This document shows positions 33,109-40,592 of a DNA stretch of 40,592 bases, in pieces; the first letter of the stretch is position 1; each line of letters begins with the position of its first letter. The DNA comes from Chitinophagaceae bacterium (GTDB lineage: Bacteria > Bacteroidota > Bacteroidia > Chitinophagales > Chitinophagaceae): assembly GCA_016720745.1 (NCBI GenBank), contig JADKKA010000003.1, forward strand, positions 1-40,592. The letters run 5' to 3'. The notes beneath the pieces are model-generated. The model did no database searches, had not been told where the DNA came from, and saw nothing but the letters and a program-made list of their open reading frames with translations. The translations under genes were made by a program, and so were the position numbers.

Positions 33109-34527
33109 CTACAACGTAATATCAAACTCATTCGCCCCACCCGCCTTCACAGTAATCTTCCGGCTCACGGGTTTCACCAGCTCGGGTTGTAGTTTTTTTC
33201 CAAAGAAATTGCCCGGATCCCATTTGCCGTTTTTGTTGCGGTCGTAGAGGATGCGTAATTCGTATTCACCGGGAGGGAAGAGGGCCTTGCTGATTTCGTT
33301 GCCGGTTAAAGGGATGGATTGATAGAGCACATCATTGCTCAGTAACTGCAGCACCGGGTTTAACGGAATGTCCAGGTTTTTGAAACGGATTTTGAAGGAA
33401 CCGTATTCGGCCAGTTTTTTGGTGAGGAAGGTCAGGGTATCGGTCTTGAGTAATTTTCTTCCGGCACTGTCAGCTGCAAATTCCTTGTCCATCACGAGAT
33501 GATATCTGGTATTCTCCTTCCAGCTATGTAAGAGGGTCAGGTTGCGGCTCAGGGTATCCAGCACAAAACGATAAGCAGCTACCGGGTTAAAACTGGAATC
33601 AGTATACAAACGGATCTTGAGAGAATCAAATGTTTTCAGCGGTTCTTCAAAGCTCATGATAAAATCCTTCAGCAAATCATGCTGTCCACTGGATAGATTG
33701 GTGGTATATTTTAAACGGCTTTCTCCGCTCGTATTCTTCTTGGGCCGGTTGGCATTCAGTGAAGTGGCCAGGTTCGCAGCCGTGGGTGATGCTGCTCCGG
33801 CATAAGCATATAAAGTAACGGGTGCATTCTTGCCGGATATACGCACGGCAGAATCTGCAAAGGCAAAAAGCTGCTTCTCACTCATGTACCTCCTGGTGCC
33901 GCCATCATCTTTTAATGCATAGAGATAATAGGTCTTGGGAGGGAGGTTCTTGAACAGAAAGTTTCCCTTGTTATCCAGCCTTGTAATATAACGGGGCTTT
34001 TCCTTTACCACCGCAGAGTCATCACCCGTGCTGTGTAACATCACCAGCAGGGTGGTATCGGTCTTGCCATTTTCTGCCAGCACCACATTGCCCTTTAATT
34101 CCAATGAATCAATATAAGGACCGGTTGAAAAAGTATAATTGAAATTCTTCAGCACATTGCCCTCGGTAAAATCCTTGATGGCTTCCCCAAACTGCAGGGT
34201 ATAAGTGGTATTGCTTTCCAGACTGTCCTTCATCCTCACCGTAACCGTCTTCAGCTTGAAACTTACATCCGGAAAATTTTTGGGCAGGGGAGAAATGATC
34301 AGGGCCTGCTGTACATTCTGCAGCTCCACAAATTCATCAAAGTTCAGGGTCACCTTCGTGCTCTTTACATTGCGGCTGGAATCGGCGGGGGTGGCTGATT
34401 CGAGTATCGGCGGCAAAGAATCCCTTGGCCCACCCGATGGCGGTACAATATTGGCACAGCCCGGCAGGGTATATAATTGCTGCAAAGCCAGCAGTACCAT
34501 CAGCAATACAAAAAGGAATTTTTTCAT
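33109..34527 (-). CDS. Lipoprotein with N-terminal Ig-like (Big_5) domain
   Basis: 472 residues with a lipobox at LPGC (Cys24). After the Pro-rich start (PPSGGPRDSLPPILESATPA) comes an Ig-like Big_5-type domain (about 45-135: SSRNVKSTKVTLNFDEFVEL, ALIISPLP, LESNTTYTLQFGEAIKDFTE, NFNYTFSTG). A carboxypeptidase-regulatory-like strand pattern follows, then a C-terminal region with YELRILYDRNKNGKWDPGNF. This is the standard Bacteroidetes Ig-like-domain lipoprotein; its role is probably in the outer membrane but is not known. ATG 34527 gives the lipoprotein signal. It lies 81 nt behind the helicase gene on the same strand. Confidence 0.88.
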   Translation of the reverse strand: MKKFLFVLLMVLLALQQLYTLPGCANIVPPSGGPRDSLPPILESATPADSSRNVKSTKVTLNFDEFVELQNVQQALIISPLPKNFPDVSFKLKTVTVRMKDSLESNTTYTLQFGEAIKDFTEGNVLKNFNYTFSTGPYIDSLELKGNVVLAENGKTDTTLLVMLHSTGDDSAVVKEKPRYITRLDNKGNFLFKNLPPKTYYLYALKDDGGTRRYMSEKQLFAFADSAVRISGKNAPVTLYAYAGAASPTAANLATSLNANRPKKNTSGESRLKYTTNLSSGQHDLLKDFIMSFEEPLKTFDSLKIRLYTDSSFNPVAAYRFVLDTLSRNLTLLHSWKENTRYHLVMDKEFAADSAGRKLLKTDTLTFLTKKLAEYGSFKIRFKNLDIPLNPVLQLLSNDVLYQSIPLTGNEISKALFPPGEYELRILYDRNKNGKWDPGNFFGKKLQPELVKPVSRKITVKAGGANEFDITL

Positions 34528-34608
34528 GAACACCGCAAATGTCTGCAAACTTAACGGGTTTCCACGGAAAGGAGGCGGCGCAGCTGCCCGGATTCACTGA
34601 AAATCCTG

Positions 34609-37600
34609 TTAATCCTCCGTTTCATCCGACCCGATATCGTGGAGGGCAATGGCCAGGTTATTTGTTTTGACAAAATTGCACCAGTGACAATCCTCCTTGC
34701 CGCAGCCGGTATAGAATTCCCGCTGCTGTATCTTTTCCCAGGCACTGGTGACCTGGTTCGTAACGGTATCAATATCTTCCGGACTGATCACTACTTTTTC
34801 CTTGCGGTATTGCTTCTTCTTATCCGGTTCAATAAAATCAAATTCCGTACTGATCACTTTCCATCCCTTCTGCTCATAATTATCCACCAGGATTTTATAA
34901 AAGACCGCCTGTCTCCAGTAATCACCGCCCAACGGTAACTTGTCAGATGGCCCCTTGATCTTGGGAATGGCTTTGTCCGGATCACCGGTTTTATAATCCA
35001 CCACATTCACCGATTTGCCGTCAAATTCCAGTTTATCAATCTTGCCCTTGATGGGCACACCCCTGATGGTCACATTGCGGATATTCCGTTCAATGGATAC
35101 CACTTTATTGAACTGGGTGATATAAGTGTCGTAATATTTATCCAGGATATCCTGTCCATTCTCCATTCGCCGGGCAAACTGTTCTTTGGTAAAGCTTTCC
35201 CTGTGCCGGTGCATGTACCATTCAAAATCGGCGATAAAGGTTTTTTTATCCGGAAACTGTTCCTTCGGATCTTCCTGCATTTTGCGAAACAGTTTTTCCA
35301 GCGCCCAGTGTACCGATGATCCAAATTCGGTAGCATCGTTTTTGGAAAAAGGAATACGGATCACATGTTTGAAATAAAATTCCAGCGGACATTTCAGGTA
35401 CTGGTTCAATGCCGTTACATTCATCACAAATTTGTCCAGCACCCTGCTCACAAACTGTTCTTCCAGCTGACTGATCTCCGGCGCCTGTGCTTCCCCAAAA
35501 CTCAATGCCGCAAACTGTGCAATCACTTCCGGATCTACTATCACGGGTACAATCGGTAAATCATGCTGATCCCGGATCTCGGCAATAAACATGGAAGGTT
35601 CCAGTTCCTTGCCATCATTGCGGAAACGACTGTAAGAGATATTGAGATGTTGTTCGGCCCTCGTGAGTGCCACATAAAACAAACGGCGCAGTTCTTCTTC
35701 TTCACTGGAAGCAGGAGCGGAAGAGAAGATCGTATCCGGTAATTTATAACCACCACCGGGTTTTCTTTTCTTTTCCCAGAAACCGGAATTGGTACCGGCA
35801 AGAAAGACATATTCAAATTCCAGTCCCTTGGAACCATGGGCCGTCATCAGGTTCACGCCTTTATCACTCCCGCTTACCTGTACCAGGGGCAGACTGATCC
35901 CCTCGTGCTCCATCATATCGATCAGGTTCACCAGTCCTTCCAGGCTGAGCAGGGGATTGCGGTGGGTTTCATCCTTGATAAAATCATAGAGCGCGGTGAG
36001 TACTTCCAGCTGCCAATGTTTATCCGGGCTTTGCATGATATGGGTCAGCACTCCTGCTTCTCTTACCAGCTGATCAAATAATTGCCGCAGACTGTGATTG
36101 GATACATCACTCATCAGTTGTTCGATCACGGCGGATGCTTTGACCAATCCACTGTGCAAACCGGTGCTGAATAAATCCTTCGGAGGGGCGGCTGCTTTTT
36201 CAGCAAGAATCCGGCGCATGGAAGTTTTATCACCACCATATCTTTTCTCGGCCGCTTCCACACTTAGTTTGGCTACTTCGAGAGAAGGAATATGGAACCA
36301 GTCGAAATGCAGGATCTCAAATAACATTTCATCGCCGCTGTAGGACACATCGTGTTCGGAGGCGAGGTAGCGGAGCAGTAATAATATTTTTCGGGTGAGG
36401 GGCAGTTCCAGCAGGTTGAGATGTCGCTTGCTGTACACCGGTACTTTTAATAGTTTGAAATACTGGGCCAGTTCTTCCCCGTATTTATTTTCCTTGTAGA
36501 TGATACCGATTCTTCCGGCAGGAACCCCTTTGGCTACCAGTTGCTGTACTTCATAGGCGATACCGGTCATTTCCAGTCGCTGTGTTTCATATTCCCGGAT
36601 CTGTGGTAATAACTGCAGATTTTTTAGTTCCTCTTTACTGGACAACAGTTCCTTGCTGAGTCCCTCAATTTTTTTGACCAGTCTTTCATCATTGCGGTTG
36701 ATCAGTGTTTTGGACACATCGAGGATGGGCTGGGTAGAGCGGTAATTATTGGTGAGCACCACGGTGAGCAGGTCATCGCGGTACTGGTGGGCAAAATCCA
36801 TCATGTTCTCCACGTTGGCACCCTGGAATCGATAAATACTCTGGTCATCATCACCCACCACAAATACATTGGGCTGATCCCAGTAACTGATCAGCAGTTC
36901 CACGAGGCGGTTCTGGGTACCGCTGGTATCCTGGTATTCATCTACCAGTATGTATTGAAATTTTTCCTGGTAAGCAGACAAGAGATTTTTATTTTCTTCA
37001 AAGGCCCGGATCACCCAGTTGATCATATCATCAAAATCATAGCGGTTGCGTTTGCGCATCAGTTGCTGGAAGCGGTCAAACTCATCCACGGCGGCCCGGA
37101 GTTTTTCCATCTTCTCCTGTTCTTCATTGATCTTCTCCTGTTTCAGGTCACCGGCATTGAAGTTCTTGTATTTTCTTTTATAGATGAATTCATCGCGGTT
37201 GGGCAGGTCGTTGAGATAGGCATCAATTCTTTCATTGATAAAGGCAGGTGTCCAGCCTTCTTTTTTCATCGTACTGAACAGCGACTGCAGGTTATTCACT
37301 TCAAAATAGACATCTCCACGATATCTTTTCAACGGATGATTTTTCGGAAAGGAATCAATCAGTTCCTTGAAGAGCTGTACTTTCTCGAGATCGGAGATGG
37401 GATCGAGGGCCGTCTTTTCAAACCAGGAGAGATTTTCCTGGATCACATCATTACAAAAAGCATGGAAAGTGCTGATGTTTACTTTATAGGCATCGGGACC
37501 GATAAAGCGGAGCAGTCTTTTGCGCATGGCCACCACACCGGCATCGGTATACGTGAGACAAAGAATATTTTCAGGGGCAGCATCAGTATCTAATAAAATT

Positions 37601-37761
37601 CTGCCGATGCGGCTGGCGAGGATCTGGGTCTTGCCCGTACCCGGACCGGCGATCACCATCACGGGACCTTCGATATGGTCAACGGCCAGGCGTTGCTGTT
37701 CATTGAGTTTTTCGTATTCCTCTCTGAATTTTTTTTCAAGCTGTTCTTTGTTCACCGGCAT
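34609..37761 (-). CDS. UvrD/REP-type ATP-dependent helicase with C-terminal RecB/Cas4-like nuclease
   Basis: 1,050 residues. Helicase motifs of superfamily 1A are in order: QRLAVDH (Q motif), GPGTGKT (39-45, Walker A), LVDEYQDT (II), GDDDQSIYRFQGA (III), NYRST (IV), MTAHGSKGLEFEYVFLAG (V) and FYVALTRAEQHL (VI). The last 250 residues form a PD-(D/E)XK nuclease: EFGSSVHWALEK, KIDKLEF, VNVVDYKTGDP (catalytic D and K) and then QAVFYKI. One Cys in YLKCPLEFYF and three in TGCGKEDCHWCNF have the spacing of the AddB/Cas4 4Fe-4S cluster. Probably acts in double-strand break processing or repair. No partner nuclease gene is adjacent. Confidence 0.94.
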   Translation of the reverse strand: MPVNKEQLEKKFREEYEKLNEQQRLAVDHIEGPVMVIAGPGTGKTQILASRIGRILLDTDAAPENILCLTYTDAGVVAMRKRLLRFIGPDAYKVNISTFHAFCNDVIQENLSWFEKTALDPISDLEKVQLFKELIDSFPKNHPLKRYRGDVYFEVNNLQSLFSTMKKEGWTPAFINERIDAYLNDLPNRDEFIYKRKYKNFNAGDLKQEKINEEQEKMEKLRAAVDEFDRFQQLMRKRNRYDFDDMINWVIRAFEENKNLLSAYQEKFQYILVDEYQDTSGTQNRLVELLISYWDQPNVFVVGDDDQSIYRFQGANVENMMDFAHQYRDDLLTVVLTNNYRSTQPILDVSKTLINRNDERLVKKIEGLSKELLSSKEELKNLQLLPQIREYETQRLEMTGIAYEVQQLVAKGVPAGRIGIIYKENKYGEELAQYFKLLKVPVYSKRHLNLLELPLTRKILLLLRYLASEHDVSYSGDEMLFEILHFDWFHIPSLEVAKLSVEAAEKRYGGDKTSMRRILAEKAAAPPKDLFSTGLHSGLVKASAVIEQLMSDVSNHSLRQLFDQLVREAGVLTHIMQSPDKHWQLEVLTALYDFIKDETHRNPLLSLEGLVNLIDMMEHEGISLPLVQVSGSDKGVNLMTAHGSKGLEFEYVFLAGTNSGFWEKKRKPGGGYKLPDTIFSSAPASSEEEELRRLFYVALTRAEQHLNISYSRFRNDGKELEPSMFIAEIRDQHDLPIVPVIVDPEVIAQFAALSFGEAQAPEISQLEEQFVSRVLDKFVMNVTALNQYLKCPLEFYFKHVIRIPFSKNDATEFGSSVHWALEKLFRKMQEDPKEQFPDKKTFIADFEWYMHRHRESFTKEQFARRMENGQDILDKYYDTYITQFNKVVSIERNIRNVTIRGVPIKGKIDKLEFDGKSVNVVDYKTGDPDKAIPKIKGPSDKLPLGGDYWRQAVFYKILVDNYEQKGWKVISTEFDFIEPDKKKQYRKEKVVISPEDIDTVTNQVTSAWEKIQQREFYTGCGKEDCHWCNFVKTNNLAIALHDIGSDETED

Positions 37762-37786
37762 GGGGCTGTATTCCTGATTAGTGAGA

Positions 37787-37794
37787 CGAATTTA
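37787..37794 (-). promoter_or_regulatory. Putative -7 box of the helicase gene
   Basis: TAAATTCG on the minus strand, same TAnnTTCG type as the pyrH box, 25 nt before the ATG. No -33 box at the usual spacing (TTTG is only about 13 nt away). Confidence 0.35.
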
Positions 37795-37911
37795 GGTCAA
37801 TATTCAGCAAAACAGTGGCGGTGGTTGCTGAAATGATTTACCGCTTTGCGGTATTGTCTGGTCCCGGGGACTAGTATACCTTCCCTTATTAATCACCTTA
37901 AACCTTCTATT

Positions 37912-38823
37912 ATGAAACTTCGCGTAACGATTGACATTTTCAGTGGCCGGCCTAATCCGGTCATTGAAATCGAGGATGCGGCAGCTACCAAGATCATGGA
38001 CCTGCTGAGCAATGCATCCAAAATGAAAAAAATCACGAATAAAACGGTGCAGGCTCCCGGGAACCTGGGTTACCGTGGGATGATCATTGAGCAAATCGGG
38101 AGGGCTTCCGGTGGATTGCCTGCTACCATGCAGGTAACCCATCAGCATTTGTTTACCAATGACAGTTATTCCGAGCTTTCCGGTGAAGCATTGGAAGAAA
38201 TGGTATTGGGGAAACTGGGTCGTTTTACGGGTACCGGTGATAAAACGGAGTTCCGGCAATACCTGGAAAAGGAAATGAAACGTTTTCGGAACAAGTATGA
38301 AGAGATCTCCCGTATTCCTTCTGTATTATGGCCGCCACTGATTGGGAAAGCTTGTTTCTGTGCACCGGATCCGGATCTGGCCTGGTGGAATGATGGTAGC
38401 TCGATTCAGGGTAACAACAACTGTTATAACTATGCCTCCAATTACCGGAGTGATACATATGCCCAACCGGGTAAGGCGGCAGGACAACAATACACATCAC
38501 TTTCCAGTTGTTCTGTGGCAGCGGGATCAAGGAGTGCAAAGGATGGAGCGATTGCGGATCAGCTGGTGGATTTACCGGATGCAGATAATAAATGTCCGAA
38601 GAAGGGACACCTGGTAGCGTTGGTGATTGCGCCGAATTCAGATTTTCACTGGTTCCGCAAGGGCCCGAATGGAAGATGGAGTCATAAACCTGGAAGTACA
38701 GCGGCAAGGATCACGGACAATGCTAACAATTTAATTACCGATCCAAGGACAGCAGATCGTGGTCCCTATACACAATTTTGTACCTTTATGCAGGTCATAC
38801 ACGGCCATATTAAAATTGCCTGA
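37912..38823 (+). CDS. Unrecognised two-domain protein: SGRPNP N-terminal domain and Cys/His-rich C-terminal domain
   Basis: 303 residues, no signal peptide or membrane segment. The N-terminal domain (1-85) starts MKLRVTIDIFSGRPNPVIEI and has NLGYRGMIIEQIG near 51-63. A charged helical linker spans about 86-135. The C-terminal half (about 140-303) has KACFCAPDP (Cys148, Cys150), NNNCYNYASN (Cys171), then GHLVALVIAPNSDFHWFRK (His246), RWSHKPG (His258) and ITDPRTADRGPYTQFC. One Cys in an NNCYNYA context and a following DFHW is what a thiol hydrolase (papain-like) dyad would look like, but I cannot name the family and the reaction is inference. The upstream ATG (37846) adds only spacer-like sequence. 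The next ORF repeats the N-terminal domain. Confidence 0.75.
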   Translation: MKLRVTIDIFSGRPNPVIEIEDAAATKIMDLLSNASKMKKITNKTVQAPGNLGYRGMIIEQIGRASGGLPATMQVTHQHLFTNDSYSELSGEALEEMVLGKLGRFTGTGDKTEFRQYLEKEMKRFRNKYEEISRIPSVLWPPLIGKACFCAPDPDLAWWNDGSSIQGNNNCYNYASNYRSDTYAQPGKAAGQQYTSLSSCSVAAGSRSAKDGAIADQLVDLPDADNKCPKKGHLVALVIAPNSDFHWFRKGPNGRWSHKPGSTAARITDNANNLITDPRTADRGPYTQFCTFMQVIHGHIKIA

Positions 38824-39163
38824 CACAAATCATATCATTACTGCAACAGTTTGTCTCTATTCCGGCCGGATCAATCCTTCCTGGACGATGACAAAGGAGG
38901 AATTGGACAAACTGTTGCTTCATATCAAATCCTTACCTGTCATCAATAAGCCGGTGGAAACCATGATGGGTTATTCCGGGATATTGATTCATTCCGGCCC
39001 GGTCAGACTGGAAATATTCAATGAAAGGATCAGTCTCCGGGAAGACGGTATATATACCAACTATAGTGATCTGCACCGCAAGCTGGAATGCGATATCCTG
39101 CAAATGGCGCCAAAGGAATTCCAGCATGAGCTGAGAACGGGGGTACCGCCCGGTATCTGGTAA
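38816..39163 (+). CDS. Small protein homologous to the SGRPNP N-terminal domain of the preceding gene
   Basis: About 115 residues. HIITATVCLYSGRINPSW, then MTKEELDKLLLHIKSLPVIN, then MMGYSGILIHSGPVRLEIFN and LECDILQMAPKEFQHEL. It aligns with residues 1-85 of the upstream protein (VTIDIFSGRPNP; LGYRGMIIEQIG). There is no ATG before this domain: the start may be TTG 38816, which overlaps the upstream stop (TGA at 38821-38823), or GTG 38759. Either the genes are translationally coupled, or a frameshift in the sequence separates what is really one three-domain protein; neither can be decided here. Function unknown. Confidence 0.6.
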   Translation: MPDTNHIITATVCLYSGRINPSWTMTKEELDKLLLHIKSLPVINKPVETMMGYSGILIHSGPVRLEIFNERISLREDGIYTNYSDLHRKLECDILQMAPKEFQHELRTGVPPGIW

Positions 39164-39228
39164 AAAGAAAGTGCTTAGCGCTGAACTTAATGTATGTTTT
39201 GGGGTTATTACAGCAAAACCTGCAAACC

Positions 39229-39699
39229 ATGGCGGCCCATTCCATCTATAAAGTACAGCGATTACCGGTTTCTCTTGATCAGGCCTGGGAATTTTTCAGC
39301 AATCCGGCCAATCTGCAGGCGATTACGCCACCCGATATGGGTTTTAAAGTCATTTCCAAATACCATGGTCCGCTGATGTATGCTGGTCAGATCATTGAAT
39401 ACAAAGTCAAACCTTTGTTAGGGATACCCATTTACTGGATGACGGAAATCACCCAGGTAAAGGACAAACAGTTCTTTATTGATGAGCAGCGTTTTGGCCC
39501 TTATTCACTCTGGCATCACCAGCATCATTTCAAAGCGATACCGGGTGGGGTGGAGATGACGGATATTATTCACTATAAGAATCCGCTGGGATTCATTGGA
39601 AGAATTGCCAATTCCCTTTTTATCAAGAAAAAACTGGAAGGCATTTTTCAATACCGCTTTCAAAAGGCGGAAGAATTGTTTGGTGCGTGGAAGGGTTGA
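39229..39699 (+). CDS. SRPBCC family protein (ligand-binding START-like)
   Basis: 156 residues. It opens MAAHSIYKVQRLPVSLDQAW, then EFFSNPANLQAITPPDMGF, a strand pair ending PLLGIPIYWMTEIT, FIDEQRFGPYSLWHHQHHF and then EMTDIIHYKNPLGFIGRIAN. This pattern is the widespread SRPBCC subgroup annotated as cell-division inhibitor or ligand-binding protein; a role in division is unproven. The ATG at 39229 is preferred over an upstream one at 39190, which adds 13 residues not seen at family starts. Distinct from the AHSA1-type SRPBCC at 21 kb. Confidence 0.9.
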   Translation: MAAHSIYKVQRLPVSLDQAWEFFSNPANLQAITPPDMGFKVISKYHGPLMYAGQIIEYKVKPLLGIPIYWMTEITQVKDKQFFIDEQRFGPYSLWHHQHHFKAIPGGVEMTDIIHYKNPLGFIGRIANSLFIKKKLEGIFQYRFQKAEELFGAWKG

Positions 39700-39734
39700 T
39701 TTGCTTTATGATTAAATGTGGGGCATTCAAGGTT

Positions 39735-40010
39735 CGAAGAGTGTTGCAAGCGCCAAATAATTTGAGTCTTGTCACACTCGAGGTGTATGTCACCCCGGAC
39801 TTGATCCGGGGTCTTTCAAAGGAGATTGTTATTCGCTTAACATTTTAAAGATACCGGGTCAGAGCTTGCCCCGGACCTGATCCGGGGTCCGGTATGACGT
39901 TCGTGGAGGCCCGTTGTAAGCGCCAAATACTTGAGACTCGCTACGGGCTTAAAGTTTGTCACCCCCAACACTTGCTGTTGGGGGTCTTTGAGGTATGACC
40001 TAATCCAACC
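39735..40010. repeat. Palindromic intergenic repeats, second locus
   Basis: Same family as the clusters at 11 kb. It includes CACCCCGGACTTGATCCGGGGT (about 39790), a longer nested variant near 39866-39897, GCAAGCGCCAAATAAT (39747) and the complete 75-bp unit at 39913-39987 with the CCCCCAACA-CTTGC-TGTTGGGGG hairpin. No gene here. Confidence 0.8.
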
Positions 40011-40031
40011 TTGAGTTAGCCCTCTCCTTTT

Positions 40032-40592
40032 TTACTTAGCCCTCTTCTTCAAATCAGCAACCGGTATCACCATCAGCCTGCCAATGGGTTCCTTCTCCCT
40101 GTAAGTAATCATTTTCAGATTGGTTGCTTCATTGGGGATAATGAACGGAGCCTGATAAGCCGGATAATATTGATCAGGAAAGGAATTATCAAAACTATAA
40201 TGGATTGTCAGTCCGCTTACCTCGGTTGATAAATGTAAGGTATACGTGCTGCTGTCTTTTTGCTCACCTGTACAATAGGATCATACAAACTTCGCGCATA
40301 TTTTATGGTGGCGTTATCGAAGCGATCGAAATGCTTTTCAATTTTCTTTACAAAATAATTCCAGCCAGTCTCTGTCGTATCTCTTTTTTCTTTTGCGGTC
40401 CATAATGCTTCGGACATGGCAAAAGCACGGGGCCAGATCATGTATTGCAGGTGACGGGTATTGGTTACCTGTTCGGACCAGAGATTGGCTTGTCCCCCTT
40501 TGATCAGTGAAGGATTCACACCGGCAGGCACGGGTTCAAAACGAAAAACTTTTTTCAGGCGAAGGGAAGCATACACCGGTGGTTCAATGGAA
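40032..40592 (-). CDS. GH20 beta-N-acetylhexosaminidase, 3' end, one frameshift
   Basis: C-terminal part of a family 20 glycoside hydrolase, which removes terminal beta-linked N-acetylglucosamine or N-acetylgalactosamine. The barrel end reads GGQANLWSEQVTNTRHLQYM then IWPRAFAMSEALW, where the W-E motif is typical of the GH20 active-site rim. The tail KYARSLYDP continues in another frame as STYTLHLSTEVSGLTIHYSF, then APFIIPNEATNLKMITYREK and KKRAK before TAA (40032-40034). The frame change is a missing A in AAAAA near 40260. The rest of the gene lies beyond the window edge. Confidence 0.9.

Noticed and set aside
36787..37593. 268-residue plus-strand ORF opposite the helicase
   Set aside because: Shadow of helicase motifs I-III; no recognisable domain.

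Overview
This window looks like a chromosomal segment from a member of the Bacteroidota, most likely the Chitinophagaceae. The evidence is gene content (GH97, GH20, LytTR two-component pair, 30S protein THX, split MetH, SemiSWEET, YwqK/MORN_2 protein, many signal peptides and lipoboxes), repeated promoters of the Bacteroidetes type (-7 box TAnnTTTG or TAnnTTCG, sometimes with a TTG/TTTG -33 box), and the lack of Shine-Dalgarno sequences. The family assignment is inference.

Sequence quality is uneven. From 1 to about 8.3 kb almost every gene is broken by single-base indels, often in homopolymers, including the essential gene pyrH. This fits consensus errors near a contig end better than true decay. 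Read across frames, the order is: unresolved fragment (1-704); SAM-dependent methyltransferase (+, 705-1541); DUF547 protein (-, about 1534-2215); pyrH (+); a membrane-anchored coiled-coil protein (+); pdxH (+); a repeat-rich spacer; 30S protein THX (-, 36 aa); HU (-); DUF4286 protein and exodeoxyribonuclease III (-, a two-gene operon); and a LOG-family nucleotide hydrolase (+).

8.0-10.9 kb is a compact + strand operon: GH97 alpha-glucosidase, SemiSWEET sugar transporter and a HAD phosphatase, which together suggest cleavage, uptake and processing of a sugar. 10.9-12.0 kb is a cluster of palindromic repeats around a GIY-YIG gene. 12.0-16.6 kb (- strand) holds cobalamin-dependent methionine synthase split into two genes, then recR.

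16.6-29.3 kb is an accessory-like stretch in which every gene lies on the - strand. It contains two beta-lactamase-fold serine hydrolases, a GNAT acetyltransferase, an ArsR-SRPBCC-VOC operon with visible operators, an alpha/beta hydrolase, a YwqK-like protein, a SnoaL-like protein and several secreted or membrane unknowns. Its spacers reuse the same sequences: a 75-bp direct repeat on both sides of the first serine hydrolase, a promoter-bearing element A, and a terminator-like element B.

29.4-32.2 kb encodes a 7TMR-DISM/LytS-type sensor kinase and its LytTR response regulator (+). After an inverted-repeat spacer come a DUF4262 protein, an Ig-like-domain lipoprotein and a UvrD-like helicase-nuclease with a predicted Fe-S cluster (all -). 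The + strand then has an unrecognised protein with a conserved SGRPNP start and a Cys/His-rich C-terminal half, followed at once by a second copy of its N-terminal domain, and an SRPBCC protein. The window ends with a second copy of the repeat cluster and the 3' end of a GH20 beta-hexosaminidase (-). The best candidate for something undescribed is the SGRPNP pair at 37.9-39.2 kb. No CRISPR array, tRNA, rRNA or insertion sequence was seen.
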